Shown here one piece after another: positions 1 through 8,886 of a stretch of 64,000 nucleotides of DNA. Under the pieces are notes generated by a model that was not told the DNA's origin, ran no database searches, and saw nothing but the letters and a program-made list of their open reading frames with translations. The position numbers were made by a program, and so were the translations under genes. The stretch is from Vibrio parahaemolyticus (GTDB taxonomy: Bacteria; Pseudomonadota; Gammaproteobacteria; Enterobacterales; Vibrionaceae). Numbering within the stretch: the stretch's first letter is position 1; each line of letters opens with the position of its first letter. The stretch is from contig NZ_UHIL01000001.1 in the NCBI RefSeq assembly GCF_900460535.1, positions 1,860,001 to 1,924,000 of the forward strand, in the 5' to 3' direction.

Positions 1-2064
1 CTGGATGAAGATGCAAAATCCATTACTATTCAAGCTAATATCCAAGAGCAATATCGACACATCATCAATGACCGCAGCCGCTTTTGGAACGTCAGCGGCA
101 TTGGCGCAAGTATAGGTTTTGAAGGCGTTGACGTACGCTTAGAAAGCATGAGTGCCCTACTTGGTGGCGCTATCGCGGTTGACTCCCCGGACGATGGCGA
201 ACCAGTGGAAGAAAATACCGAGTTCCGCTTATATAAAGACTTGAAAACAGCAGGTCGAGGCATTGCGATCAAAATTGCTCTACCTGACGACAATAAAGTC
301 AGCAGCGAAGGCGCACCAATCATGTACCGTGGCATTGAAATTGGTCAGGTCACCGACTTAAGCCTTTCTGAAGGACGAGAAGTCATTTTGGCGTCAGCAG
401 CAATTCAGCCTGCTTTCAGTGACATGCTTACCACAGGCACTCGCTTTGTTTTGGAAGAAGCGAAAGTGTCATTGTCTGGTGTCGAAAACATTGCAAACCT
501 AGTTAGAGGAAACTTCCTCACTATCGTTCCTGGCGACGGCGAACGCTCTCGCCGCTTCACTGCAATTCGCAAAAACGTATTTAATCAACAGCAAGAAAAG
601 TCTATCGCGATTCGCCTAATTTCTGACAATTCATTTGGTTTAGATAGTGGCGCGAACGTGCTCTATAAAGGTATTGTGGTCGGTTCCATCATCAACGTTG
701 GTTTAGTTGATAAGAAAAAACAAGCGAAGCACGAAGTCTTTATGGATGTGCTGATTGATCACGAATACAAGCATCTTATTAAGTCAAATAACCGTTTTTA
801 CGTGACTGGTAGCGCTTCTGCAGAGCTTACTGAGTCTGGGTTGAGCGTCACTGTTCCGCCAGCAAAACAACTACTGACCGGTTCTATCAGTTTCGTCAGT
901 GAAGGTTCTGAGTCAATTCAGAAAGAATACCAACTGTTCCAGAACGAATCGTTAGCAGAACTCGCGCAGTACAACAAAACTGGCTCGAAAACATTAATGC
1001 TGTTTGCTTCAGAGCTACCACCAATTTCGAAAGGCAGCCCTCTACTCTATCGAAATCTGCCGGTCGGTAACGTCTCGGACTTTCATCTTGTCGATGGTGG
1101 CGTATTGATTAAAGCAACGATTGAAAATCGCTTTGCTTATCTGGTCACCCCACAAACCGTTTTTTGGAATCGTTCAGGTATCGAAATTGATGCCTCACTT
1201 TCTGGCGTTAGCGTTAAAGCACATCCACTAAAATCTCTAATTGAAGGTGGAATTGCCTTTGATTCCGTGCCTGGCGTGGAAAACAAAGTCGGAGAACGTT
1301 GGAAGCTTTACGCTGATCAGCAAAAAGCGCGCAAATTTGGTCGAGTCATTTCGCTAGAAACCGACGGCACGCAAGAAGTGCTTAAAGGTATGCCGATTGA
1401 ATACCAAGGCGTGAAGGTAGGTGAAGTGACGCTTGTCGTACCTAACTTCCGTCGCAATCTGGTTGAAGTCACCGCCCGAATTTTGCCGGAATACGTGGAA
1501 AATATCGCGGTAGAAGGCACGCATTTTTGGCTAACTGAACCTGAAATTGGCCTTGGCGGCGTGAAGAACTTAGGTGCGCTGGTTTCAAAATCTATCAGCG
1601 TTGAACCGGGTAATGGTAAGGCGAAGTTCGATTTCCCATTAGAAAAAGGGTTTGACCGTGTAGAAGGCGTCATGTTTACCCTGCAAAGTGAGCAACGCGG
1701 TTCGGTTCAAGTCGGTACTCCTGTTCTCTACCGTCAAATGGAAGTTGGTCAAGTTACCGATGTTCGCTTGGGCGAGTTCGCTGATCGCGTGGTTTCCACC
1801 ATCAAAATCAAACCTGAATACGCGTATTTAGTGCGTCAAAACAGCGTGTTCTGGAATGTGTCGGGTGTGGATGTGTCTATCGGTATTACTGGTGCGAACA
1901 TCAAAGCAGGTACGATTGATAGCCTGGTGCGTGGTGGCATTGCATTTTCAACGCCAGAGCAATCACAAATTCCACCAGCAGCAAAACGTGGTCACTCTTT
2001 CTATCTTTACCCACGTGCCGATGAAAGTTGGGTTCAATGGAGAACGCCAATTCCTAAGCCCTAA
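1..2064 (+). CDS. letB: MCE-domain lipid transport protein LetB (YebT), 5' truncated by window edge
   Basis: The reading frame is open from the first base, so the gene starts upstream of the window. The visible part contains the end of one MCE domain and five complete ones. Each complete domain has a motif of the form G-x-P-x-x-Y-x-x-x-x-V-G-x-V (for example GAPIMYRGIEIGQV and GTPVLYRQMEVGQV). Six or more domains fit the seven-domain LetB family rather than three-domain PqiB. LetB is known to form a stacked-ring tunnel across the periplasm for lipid movement between membranes. The next gene downstream is rsmF, the same neighbour as in E. coli (yebT-yebU). A LetA (YebS/PqiA-like) partner would be expected just upstream, outside the window. 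Confidence 0.93.
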   Translation: MDEDAKSITIQANIQEQYRHIINDRSRFWNVSGIGASIGFEGVDVRLESMSALLGGAIAVDSPDDGEPVEENTEFRLYKDLKTAGRGIAIKIALPDDNKVSSEGAPIMYRGIEIGQVTDLSLSEGREVILASAAIQPAFSDMLTTGTRFVLEEAKVSLSGVENIANLVRGNFLTIVPGDGERSRRFTAIRKNVFNQQQEKSIAIRLISDNSFGLDSGANVLYKGIVVGSIINVGLVDKKKQAKHEVFMDVLIDHEYKHLIKSNNRFYVTGSASAELTESGLSVTVPPAKQLLTGSISFVSEGSESIQKEYQLFQNESLAELAQYNKTGSKTLMLFASELPPISKGSPLLYRNLPVGNVSDFHLVDGGVLIKATIENRFAYLVTPQTVFWNRSGIEIDASLSGVSVKAHPLKSLIEGGIAFDSVPGVENKVGERWKLYADQQKARKFGRVISLETDGTQEVLKGMPIEYQGVKVGEVTLVVPNFRRNLVEVTARILPEYVENIAVEGTHFWLTEPEIGLGGVKNLGALVSKSISVEPGNGKAKFDFPLEKGFDRVEGVMFTLQSEQRGSVQVGTPVLYRQMEVGQVTDVRLGEFADRVVSTIKIKPEYAYLVRQNSVFWNVSGVDVSIGITGANIKAGTIDSLVRGGIAFSTPEQSQIPPAAKRGHSFYLYPRADESWVQWRTPIPKP

Positions 2065-2085
2065 GGCGGGATATTGATTCGATGT

Positions 2086-2112
2086 AAAGAGCAGCAATCG
2101 CTGCTCTTTTTT
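2086..2112 (+). terminator. Rho-independent terminator after letB
   Basis: Stem AGAGCAGC / GCTGCTCT with an AATC loop followed by a T-run. It starts about 20 bases after the letB stop codon. Confidence 0.85.
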
Positions 2113-2194
2113 ATGGTCGTTAACCTTGTCACTATTCGTTTCTGCGTCGCTTTCGTATATTATTTGCGGCAAATTCTGCAAACGAGATTCCACA

Positions 2195-3631
2195 TTGCAT
2201 CCTAATGTTTACATCCCAGACGCGTTTCTGGAAAAAATCCAAACTATCCTTCCTGCGAACCTCAACATGGAAGATTTCATCTCTGCATGTCAAAGGCCTC
2301 TTCGCAAAAGTATCCGTGTAAACACGCTCAAAATGAGTGTGGAAGACTTTGTTAAGCGCGCGGAAGACAAAGGATGGACATTGTCACCCGTCCCTTGGTG
2401 TGAGACTGGTTTTTGGATTGAAGCCGACGAGTCGGTTGTACCATTAGGCAACACAGCAGAACACATGTCTGGCTTATTCTACATTCAAGAAGCCAGCTCG
2501 ATGATGCCAGTATCTGCCCTATTCATGAATGACGAATCTTACGATGCGGTACTAGACACCGCTGCTGCACCAGGTTCAAAAACCACGCAGATCGCCGCAT
2601 TAATGAAAAATGAAGGTGTACTTGTCGCGAACGAGTACGCTGCAAGCCGCGTAAAAGTTCTGCATGCCAACATCGAACGCTGTGGTGTACGCAATGCCGC
2701 TTTGAGCAACTTTGATGGCCGCGTTTTTGGTGGTTGGTTACCTGAACAATTTGATGCGGTATTGCTTGATGCCCCTTGTTCTGGCGAAGGCACAGTTCGT
2801 AAAGATGAAGATGCCATGAAGAACTGGACACAAGCGTCCGTTCTAGAAATCGCAGATACGCAAAAAGATCTCATTGAAAGCGCATTCCACGCACTTAAGC
2901 CAGGTGGCGTGCTAGTTTACTCAACGTGTACGTTAAGTACCGAGGAAAACCAGCAAGTTTGCCATCACTTAAAAGAAACCTTTGGTGACGCGGTTGAGTT
3001 TGAGAGCCTGGATGGATTATTTGAAAATGCAAACGCCGCATTAACAGAAGAAGGCTTCTTACACATCTTCCCTCAGGTTTATGACTGTGAAGGCTTCTTT
3101 GTTGCGCGTATTCGCAAACACCATTCTGTAGAGGCGCCACAAGTGAAAAAGCGCATGGGCAAATTCCCGTTCGTAAAAGCGTCGAAGAAAGAATCAGAAG
3201 AGATTTCAAAGCAACTACACAACGCATTAGATATTGAGTTACCTTCCGAAAGTACGGTTTGGCTCCGAGATAAAGACGTTTGGCTATTCCCAGATGCGCT
3301 TGAGCCTATGATTGGCGAATTACGTTTTTCTCGCATGGGCATTAAAATCGCTGAAGCACATAAAAATGGCTACCGTTGGCAACACCAAGTCGCTACCGCG
3401 CTGGCGACGGGTGCTGAAAGCAACGCTATTGAGCTAACGATTGAAGAAGCACGTGAATGGTACATGGGCCGTGATGTTCGTCCTCAAATCATTCCAGAAG
3501 GATTGAAAACGGGTAAAGGCGAAGTGCTAGTTAAGTACCAAGGTGCGATTATCGGTTTAGGTAAGTGGGTCAGTAACCGCATTAAAAATGGTCTTCCTCG
3601 TGAGTTAGTACGAGATAAGAACTTATTTTAA
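2195..3631 (+). CDS. rsmF: 16S rRNA m5C1407 methyltransferase RsmF
   Basis: RsmF (YebU) methylates C1407 of 16S rRNA using S-adenosylmethionine. The SAM-binding segment reads [16 protein letters not shown]. The two conserved cysteines lie in DAPCSGEG and in [13 protein letters not shown]-terminal RNA-binding region ends with [11 protein letters not shown], as in E. coli YebU. The frame is open from 2126, but homology to YebU begins at [10 protein letters not shown], so the TTG at 2195 is the preferred start (478 residues). Starts at 2126 would add 23 residues without family similarity. A terminator separates it from letB, so it is probably a separate transcript. Confidence is high for function and moderate for the start. 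Confidence 0.93.
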   Translation: MHPNVYIPDAFLEKIQTILPANLNMEDFISACQRPLRKSIRVNTLKMSVEDFVKRAEDKGWTLSPVPWCETGFWIEADESVVPLGNTAEHMSGLFYIQEASSMMPVSALFMNDESYDAVLDTAAAPGSKTTQIAALMKNEGVLVANEYAASRVKVLHANIERCGVRNAALSNFDGRVFGGWLPEQFDAVLLDAPCSGEGTVRKDEDAMKNWTQASVLEIADTQKDLIESAFHALKPGGVLVYSTCTLSTEENQQVCHHLKETFGDAVEFESLDGLFENANAALTEEGFLHIFPQVYDCEGFFVARIRKHHSVEAPQVKKRMGKFPFVKASKKESEEISKQLHNALDIELPSESTVWLRDKDVWLFPDALEPMIGELRFSRMGIKIAEAHKNGYRWQHQVATALATGAESNAIELTIEEAREWYMGRDVRPQIIPEGLKTGKGEVLVKYQGAIIGLGKWVSNRIKNGLPRELVRDKNLF

Positions 3632-3657
3632 AGAAATGACGAACCATAAATAAATGA

Positions 3658-3685
3658 AAAGCCATCGTATTTGCGATGGCTTTTT
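3658..3685 (+). terminator. Terminator after rsmF
   Basis: Stem GCCATCG / CGATGGC with a short loop followed by TTTTT, beginning about 25 bases after the rsmF stop. Confidence 0.85.
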
Positions 3686-3689
3686 AGTT

Positions 3690-3884
3690 CGTAAGTATGA
3701 AAGCTCGTAGGGCTGCTAGCGATTCAAGCTCGCTGTACTAAACTGAAGATATCAAAGTAACGCTTTGATACGGCATTTCTCTCTACGTTAGCCACCCAAT
3801 AAATGGTTGACGAAAGTTTAGCGCAGGCTCTGTAGAGCCGTTTCCCCTAGGCCCAAAAAATGGAAGAGTTTGGGCCGTTTTTTT
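3690..3884 (+). ncRNA. Possible small RNA ending in an orphan terminator
   Basis: After the rsmF terminator there is a second, strong plus-strand terminator at 3850-3884: stem GGCCCAAA / TTTGGGCC followed by seven Ts. A small hairpin (GGCTC-TGTA-GAGCC) lies just before it. No plus-strand gene lies between the two terminators, and the next gene is on the minus strand. An untranslated transcript of roughly 100-190 bases would explain the second terminator. The 5' end is unknown; the best -10-like hexamer seen is TACTAA near 3733, with a poor -35. A simple back-up terminator is the alternative. Confidence 0.3.
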
Positions 3885-3913
3885 GGCTGCTTTCTAGCGT
3901 TTAAGCAGATAAG

Positions 3914-4747
3914 TTAAGCGAGACGGATACCGTCTTTCTCAATCACAATCTTACCTTGCTTGTACAAACCGCCGATGGTCTTTTTGTACGTGCCTTTACT
4001 TGTACGGAAAGCATCAAAAATCGCTTCTGGCGAAGACTTATCGTTCAGAGGAAGGAAACCGCCCTTCTTCTCCAAGAGATCAATAATCTTGCTTGAAAGA
4101 TCATCCATCTTCGCCACACCGACTTTTTGTAGAGATAAGTCAATTTTGCCATCTTCACGGACTTGCTTGATGTAACCTTTCAGTTTTTTACCGATAAACA
4201 GCTTACCAAATACATCAGAAGGGAAAATCATGCCCCAGTGTTTGCCGTTTACAATCGCTTTGTAACCAAGTTGACTGCGTTCCGCGATAATCAGATCAAC
4301 TTCTTCGTTTACTTCGTAGTTTGCTGGCGTTTTATCAAGCCACTTGTTGAACTTCGTCGTACCAACAATACGTCCCGACGCTTTATCGGTGTAAACATAA
4401 ACCAGAATGTTTTGACCCGCAGTAAAGCGAGCTCGTTGCTCACTAAATGGGATAAGAAGGTCTTTCTCTTTAATGCCCCAGTTTACGAATGCACCCGTTT
4501 GATTGATGCCTTCGATTTTCATCAAGCCCCACTCGCCTACTTGAGCGATTGGCTTGTCAATGGTCGCAGCAAGTTGGCTTTCTGAGTCAAAGTACAAAAA
4601 TACTTCGATGTGATCGCCAAGTTCAGTGCCTTCAGGTACATGTTTGTTAGGCAGCAGAACAGAGCCGTAATCGTCACCATCCAGAAATACGCCAAAATCA
4701 GCCTTTTTAATGACTTCTAAGCTGTTAATTTGACCAATTTTAATCAT
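3914..4747 (-). CDS. S1-domain RNA-binding protein of the CvfB/YitL family
   Basis: 277 residues, close to the usual size of CvfB-type proteins. The sequence reads as consecutive S1-like OB folds followed by a C-terminal winged-helix-like segment. S1-like patches include LMKIEGINQTGAFVNWGIKE around residue 75 and LKGYIKQVREDGKIDLSL around residue 190. The C-terminal part, with SPEAIFDAFRTSKGTYKK, resembles the winged helix of Staphylococcus CvfB. Family members bind RNA and affect virulence gene expression in Gram-positives; the role in Vibrio is not established. It is transcribed alone, convergent with rsmF. Confidence 0.8.
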   Translation of the reverse strand: MIKIGQINSLEVIKKADFGVFLDGDDYGSVLLPNKHVPEGTELGDHIEVFLYFDSESQLAATIDKPIAQVGEWGLMKIEGINQTGAFVNWGIKEKDLLIPFSEQRARFTAGQNILVYVYTDKASGRIVGTTKFNKWLDKTPANYEVNEEVDLIIAERSQLGYKAIVNGKHWGMIFPSDVFGKLFIGKKLKGYIKQVREDGKIDLSLQKVGVAKMDDLSSKIIDLLEKKGGFLPLNDKSSPEAIFDAFRTSKGTYKKTIGGLYKQGKIVIEKDGIRLA

Positions 4748-4938
4748 TGATATTGTCTCTCTTAAAATTTACACGGAATTATACCTAAACTAACAAGAAA
4801 ATCAGAGAGAAAAGCAAACCTCTCTGTTATGCTGTCTGCTCGGCTATTTGCCCCAGTCACTCTCTTAGCAATCTCGACCTTACACGCTCAACTACATTAC
4901 GTAAGGCAAGAGTGCTTTAGCAAAGTCAGGAGCTTTCT

Positions 4939-6291
4939 TTGGTCACCGTCGATAAACAAGACTCAGTAACATTAAAAATTAGCCACGCGCTCGCAGAAAG
5001 CAAAAGTGTCGACCTAGATATTTACTTCTTTGTGCCTGGTGAGCTTGGTTTAAACGCCGACATCATCAGTGAATCCGAATTTTATTACACTTCTATCACT
5101 CAGCAACGTGCTTATTACAGTACAGAAATTCTATTGCCGCTTGTTCACAGCCGATTAGCGAAGCGCGGACGTCTTTCTAATCAGCAATACCGCGTAAGTT
5201 TGAGTTTATTCGCCTACCAGTACGTTATCGCATTAGATAAAGCAGTGGCGAGTTTGAATAAGCACGAGAGCAACTCCGTTACAGAAGATGAAGTGGACGA
5301 AGTCATTGAGTTGACGCTTGAGATCTTAAAACGCTTGAGACGCTCTATCCCTTATGAAGAAAACTTAAAGCGTTACTACGTTAATATTGATAACTATTTG
5401 TCGTGGTATACCGAGCAAAAGTTTTTGTCTCTCGTTGCTCATCTTCCTCGAGAAGGCGATTACAGCACCATTAAACAGCGTTTGATTACTCTGTGTGAGA
5501 AAGAACAAGCGCATCGCAAGCTAAACAAATACAACTCTCCACGCGTGGTTGAAGACGTGACGCGTCTTTCAAACAAAATGCGTTTGTTAAGACGTCTGAT
5601 TGAACACCCTATTGTTTTGCGTGAGCAAACTATCTCCATGGGTAACAACATCAAGCGAGCGATTAAAGGGATTGCGACGGGCTTGGTTATGGTCGTAGTG
5701 ACATCGACCGTTATTCTAGCCCGAGACTACCTTGGCGAGATCTCAGCGTCTTTCATTATAGCGATGTCTTTTATCTATGCTTTACGCGAGATTTTTAAAG
5801 ATGATCTGCGTGATGCGATGTGGCGTTGGATTCGTAAAGGCAAACCTAAGTGGCGTAAAAAGTACATCGACCCGACGACGAAGAAAGTCGTCGGTAAAAA
5901 ATTAGAATGGCTTGATTATAAAACGCTATCGAGCTTGCCAGACAAGATTCAACAGATTCGTAAAAAACGCGTCGTTCAAAGAGAAGAACAAATTCTTCAC
6001 TACCATGAAAAAACAGAAATGGCGACGTCGCTCTTTTTAAGTGGTTACGAACAGACTCGAGAAACGTTGAACATCAGTTTGCGCCCGATCATCCGCCTAA
6101 TGGATAAGAGCTCAAACCGCGTTTATCGTCTAAATGAAGGGCAAGTGACCAAAGAGTCTGTAGAGAAACGTCATTTACTCAATGTGATCGTCAAAGAAGA
6201 CAACCACACTGATGCGCCCGTTTACTACCGTTGGAAAGTCGTGCTAAACCGCTCGAAAATAGTCTCTATCGAGAAAATCGAGCTCAATTAA
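4939..6291 (+). CDS. Conserved hypothetical membrane-anchored protein
   Basis: I do not recognise this 450-residue protein. The start is the TTG at 4939, with AGGAG about six bases upstream. Two hydrophobic stretches lie near residues 245-261 and 268-286. They are preceded by a soluble, helix-rich N-terminal half and followed by a very basic segment (DAMWRWIRKGKPKWRKK) and a mixed alpha/beta C-terminal region. The most natural topology is two membrane segments with both large parts on the cytoplasmic side; this is inference. It is a single-gene unit, with a terminator inside the 3' end of the convergent neighbour. Confidence 0.75.
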   Translation: MVTVDKQDSVTLKISHALAESKSVDLDIYFFVPGELGLNADIISESEFYYTSITQQRAYYSTEILLPLVHSRLAKRGRLSNQQYRVSLSLFAYQYVIALDKAVASLNKHESNSVTEDEVDEVIELTLEILKRLRRSIPYEENLKRYYVNIDNYLSWYTEQKFLSLVAHLPREGDYSTIKQRLITLCEKEQAHRKLNKYNSPRVVEDVTRLSNKMRLLRRLIEHPIVLREQTISMGNNIKRAIKGIATGLVMVVVTSTVILARDYLGEISASFIIAMSFIYALREIFKDDLRDAMWRWIRKGKPKWRKKYIDPTTKKVVGKKLEWLDYKTLSSLPDKIQQIRKKRVVQREEQILHYHEKTEMATSLFLSGYEQTRETLNISLRPIIRLMDKSSNRVYRLNEGQVTKESVEKRHLLNVIVKEDNHTDAPVYYRWKVVLNRSKIVSIEKIELN

Positions 6292-6308
6292 AAAACGGAT
6301 TCAAACTA

Positions 6309-6806
6309 TTAAGCAGCCTTCTTTGTATGTTGAGCTGCTTTTTTTATGGATAGAGTAAGCGCAAACTCTGCCATCGGCTCCTGCCCATGTAGGCTCGGAC
6401 ACAGTGCAATGATCTTCACATCACGATTAACACGTTCACCAGTGGCAATGGTATGGTCTAGCATCTCATCAATGACATGGCCGTCATTACAAACGAAATG
6501 AACATCCGCTTCTGGACGTTTTAAAAACTCCGCTTTCACTCCTTTAAATGCTAAAGAAATCGCCTCGCCTTTTTCCTGAGCTTTGCTCATCGCAAGAAAA
6601 CCACCAGCCACATCAGCACCAACGGCTAATGCACCAAAATACATACTGTTTAGGTGATTCTTTGTTCGTCGTCGAAGTGGAATGCGCACTTCAACGTGCT
6701 TACTATCAATGGCGATAATTTTTGGGTGACACAGCCAAATCAGAGGCACTTTCGAAAAGCCAAAGAGATTGAGATACAAATTTGCGCGACGTACTGCTGA
6801 TAACAT
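6309..6806 (-). CDS. DUF4442 / PaaI-like hotdog-fold thioesterase family protein
   Basis: 165 residues. The central part (NSMYFGALAVGADVAGGFLAM) has the long central helix pattern of hotdog-fold acyl-CoA thioesterases, and the whole protein resembles DUF4442 members. It is probably cytoplasmic; the substrate is unknown. An AGGAG motif lies seven bases upstream of the ATG at 6806, which fixes the start. Its last codons overlap the terminator of the convergent gene at 4939-6291. Confidence 0.7.
   Translation of the reverse strand: MLSAVRRANLYLNLFGFSKVPLIWLCHPKIIAIDSKHVEVRIPLRRRTKNHLNSMYFGALAVGADVAGGFLAMSKAQEKGEAISLAFKGVKAEFLKRPEADVHFVCNDGHVIDEMLDHTIATGERVNRDVKIIALCPSLHGQEPMAEFALTLSIKKAAQHTKKAA
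6311..6346 (+). terminator. Terminator of the 4939-6291 gene, overlapping the convergent DUF4442 gene
   Basis: Stem AAGCAGC / GCTGCTT followed by a run of Ts. It lies inside the last codons of the minus-strand gene. Confidence 0.65.
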
Positions 6807-7189
6807 GTTGGTCTCCTTACCAAACTACTCTGACCAGTTAATCAACGAACGAAATGGATGTCAAAGAAATGTTAACAAAAGCTAGATCTAGACAGTTATT
6901 GAGCACACTTCCAGTGACAGTGTCACCTAGCTCGAATAGAGAAGCATGAGATTCGTCCGCACTAAACTCGCTTGACCGAAGGTGAGATAGAAGAAAAGGT
7001 TATAAATTCAAATGTATATATATTGATTTAATGATCAAGTTTTGTCATTTATACATAAGTCATTTAAATGAATACCAACACCTTTGTATACAATTCGGTA
7101 TTTCCTGGGGAAGATTCCGGTGAAACGGTTTATTCCTGCCTGTAATTCCGTTATCTTTACCCCTTCGCAATAGAGAATAAAGCTATAAC
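6807..7189 (+). other. 383-base intergenic region with possible structured leader of the DAHP synthase gene
   Basis: The region contains a CTAGATCTAG palindrome at 6882-6891, an AT-rich stretch near 7010-7070, and a segment at 7070-7160 with several short inverted repeats (for example AATACC at 7071 with GGTATT at 7097). A 25-codon open frame at 7068-7145 contains two Phe and two Tyr codons, but no Trp codon and no obvious ribosome binding site. No clear poly-T terminator is seen before the gene. A regulatory role is possible but not shown. Confidence 0.35.
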
Positions 7190-8242
7190 ATGCCTATAAA
7201 AACAGATGAATTGAGAACCCAACCTTTGGGTCCAATGCCTACCCCAGCGGAGCTAGGTAGTGTACATCCGATCACGGATGACGTTGCAGATCGCATCGCT
7301 CAATCTCGTCGTCAGATTGAAAACATTTTAACAGGTGAAGACGATCGCCTTCTTGCTATCGTTGGTCCATGTTCTGTTCACGATACTGAAGCCGCAATTG
7401 ATTACGCGAAACGCCTGAGTGAAATCCAAGATAAGTACAAAGACGAGCTATTTATCGTTATGCGTACTTACTTTGAAAAGCCTCGTACAGTAGTTGGTTG
7501 GAAAGGTCTTATCACCGACCCTAACCTAGACGGTTCTTACGCGCTTGAAGCTGGCCTTCACAAAGCTCGTAAACTGCTACTGGATATCAACAAGCTTGGT
7601 CTTGCGACTGCTACTGAGTTTCTTGATATGATCACTGGCCAATACATTGCGGATTTGATCACTTGGGGCGCAATTGGCGCACGTACGACAGAATCTCAAA
7701 TTCACCGTGAAATGGCATCAGCGCTATCTTGCCCTGTTGGCTTTAAAAATGGCACAAACGGTAATGTGAAAATCGCGATTGACGCGATTCGTGCCTCCCA
7801 AGCTTCACACTACTTCTACTCGCCAGATAAGAATGGTCGTATGACGGTGTACCGCACAAGTGGCAACCCATTCGGTCATATTATTTTGCGTGGCGGCGAA
7901 AAAGGTCCAAACTTTGACGAAGCGTCTGTGAAGCAAGCGTGTGATTCACTTGCTGAGTTTGGTTTACCTGAGCGTCTTATTGTAGACTTCAGCCATGCAA
8001 ACTGTCAGAAGCAGCACCGAAAACAGCTTGATGTTGCGAGCGACATTTGTACTCAAATTAAGTCAGGCAGCACTCGCATTGCGGGTATCATGGCGGAAAG
8101 CTTCATTATGGAAGGCAACCAGCCAATGACTGACATTAACAACCTAACTTACGGTCAATCAATTACTGACCCTTGTTTAGGTTGGGACGATACAGTAACT
8201 ATGCTAGATATGCTGGCAGAAGCTGTAAAATCCACTAAGTAA
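7190..8242 (+). CDS. aroH: 3-deoxy-7-phosphoheptulonate (DAHP) synthase, class I, AroH-like
   Basis: Catalyses condensation of phosphoenolpyruvate and erythrose 4-phosphate, the first step of the shikimate pathway. The 350-residue length matches AroF/G/H enzymes. Conserved motifs are GPCSVHD, YFEKPRTVVGWKGL, GAIGARTTESQIHRE and CPVGFKNGT. Several patches, notably MRTYFEKPRTVVGWKGLI, TATEFLDM and CQKQHRKQL, match E. coli AroH (Trp-sensitive) better than AroF or AroG. Feedback specificity is therefore inferred to be Trp-like but is unproven, and databases may call it aroG. It is followed by yajQ after 34 bases, so the two may be co-transcribed. Confidence 0.93.
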   Translation: MPIKTDELRTQPLGPMPTPAELGSVHPITDDVADRIAQSRRQIENILTGEDDRLLAIVGPCSVHDTEAAIDYAKRLSEIQDKYKDELFIVMRTYFEKPRTVVGWKGLITDPNLDGSYALEAGLHKARKLLLDINKLGLATATEFLDMITGQYIADLITWGAIGARTTESQIHREMASALSCPVGFKNGTNGNVKIAIDAIRASQASHYFYSPDKNGRMTVYRTSGNPFGHIILRGGEKGPNFDEASVKQACDSLAEFGLPERLIVDFSHANCQKQHRKQLDVASDICTQIKSGSTRIAGIMAESFIMEGNQPMTDINNLTYGQSITDPCLGWDDTVTMLDMLAEAVKSTK

Positions 8243-8276
8243 TTCATCCATATAACAAGATAATCAAGGAATCTTC

Positions 8277-8759
8277 ATGCCATCGTTTGATATTGTTTCA
8301 GAAATCGATACCGTTGAACTACGTAACGCCGTTGATAACGCTAACCGTGAACTGTCTACTCGTTTCGATTTCCGCAACGTAAATGCGAGCTTTGAGCTAG
8401 TAGAAGAAAACGTAAAAGTGTCTGCGGAAGGTGACTTCCAGCTTAAGCAAATGCGCGACATCCTACGTGGCCACTTGGCAAAACGTAATGTTGATGCAAA
8501 TGCAATGGACGCTCAAAACCCAGAAGTAACGGGTAAAAACTGGCATCAAAACATCCTGTTCCGCCAAGGTATCGATACACCGACAGCGAAAAAACTGGTT
8601 AAGCTAATCAAAGATGCGAAGCTAAAAGTACAAGCGTCTATCCAGGGCGACAAAGTACGTGTAACTGGTAAGAAACGTGATGACCTGCAAGCAACTATCG
8701 CTGCAATCCGTGAAGCAGAGCTAGGCCAACCGTTCCAGTTTAACAACTTCCGTGATTAA
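8277..8759 (+). CDS. yajQ: YajQ-family nucleotide-binding protein
   Basis: 160 residues, the standard YajQ length. It starts [11 protein letters not shown] and ends with FQFNNFRD, both typical of the family. YajQ proteins have two ferredoxin-like domains and bind nucleotides; a Xanthomonas member is a c-di-GMP receptor. The start is supported by AAGGAAT upstream of the ATG. It lies 34 bases after the DAHP synthase gene, with a terminator behind it. Confidence 0.95.
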   Translation: MPSFDIVSEIDTVELRNAVDNANRELSTRFDFRNVNASFELVEENVKVSAEGDFQLKQMRDILRGHLAKRNVDANAMDAQNPEVTGKNWHQNILFRQGIDTPTAKKLVKLIKDAKLKVQASIQGDKVRVTGKKRDDLQATIAAIREAELGQPFQFNNFRD

Positions 8760-8805
8760 TATGTTTTGCTAATTGGTATTCGATACCAGTTAGAAGAAGC
8801 AAAAT

Positions 8806-8842
8806 AAAAGCGCCGACGTATTTTTCGTCGGCGCTTTTTTAT
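8806..8842. terminator. Bidirectional terminator between yajQ and the siroheme gene
   Basis: Stem GCGCCGACG / CGTCGGCGC, flanked by an A-rich run on one side and a T-run on the other. It can serve both convergent genes. Confidence 0.9.
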
Positions 8843-8886
8843 TGTAAGTATTTGGGAGAGCGTTGTTTTTGCTAAAGCTTCACAAA

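Noticed and set aside
2126..2194. Longer N-terminus for RsmF
   Set aside because: The extra 23 residues have no family similarity; homology starts at the TTG codon at 2195.
6882..6891. CTAGATCTAG palindrome as a TrpR operator for the DAHP synthase gene
   Set aside because: TrpR sites have a different spacing between the CTAG halves, and the palindrome is 300 bases from the gene.
7101..7150. GGGGAA...CGGTGAAACGG resembling part of a cobalamin riboswitch
   Set aside because: The conserved core after GGTG and the upstream helix are missing, and the downstream gene is not related to cobalamin.
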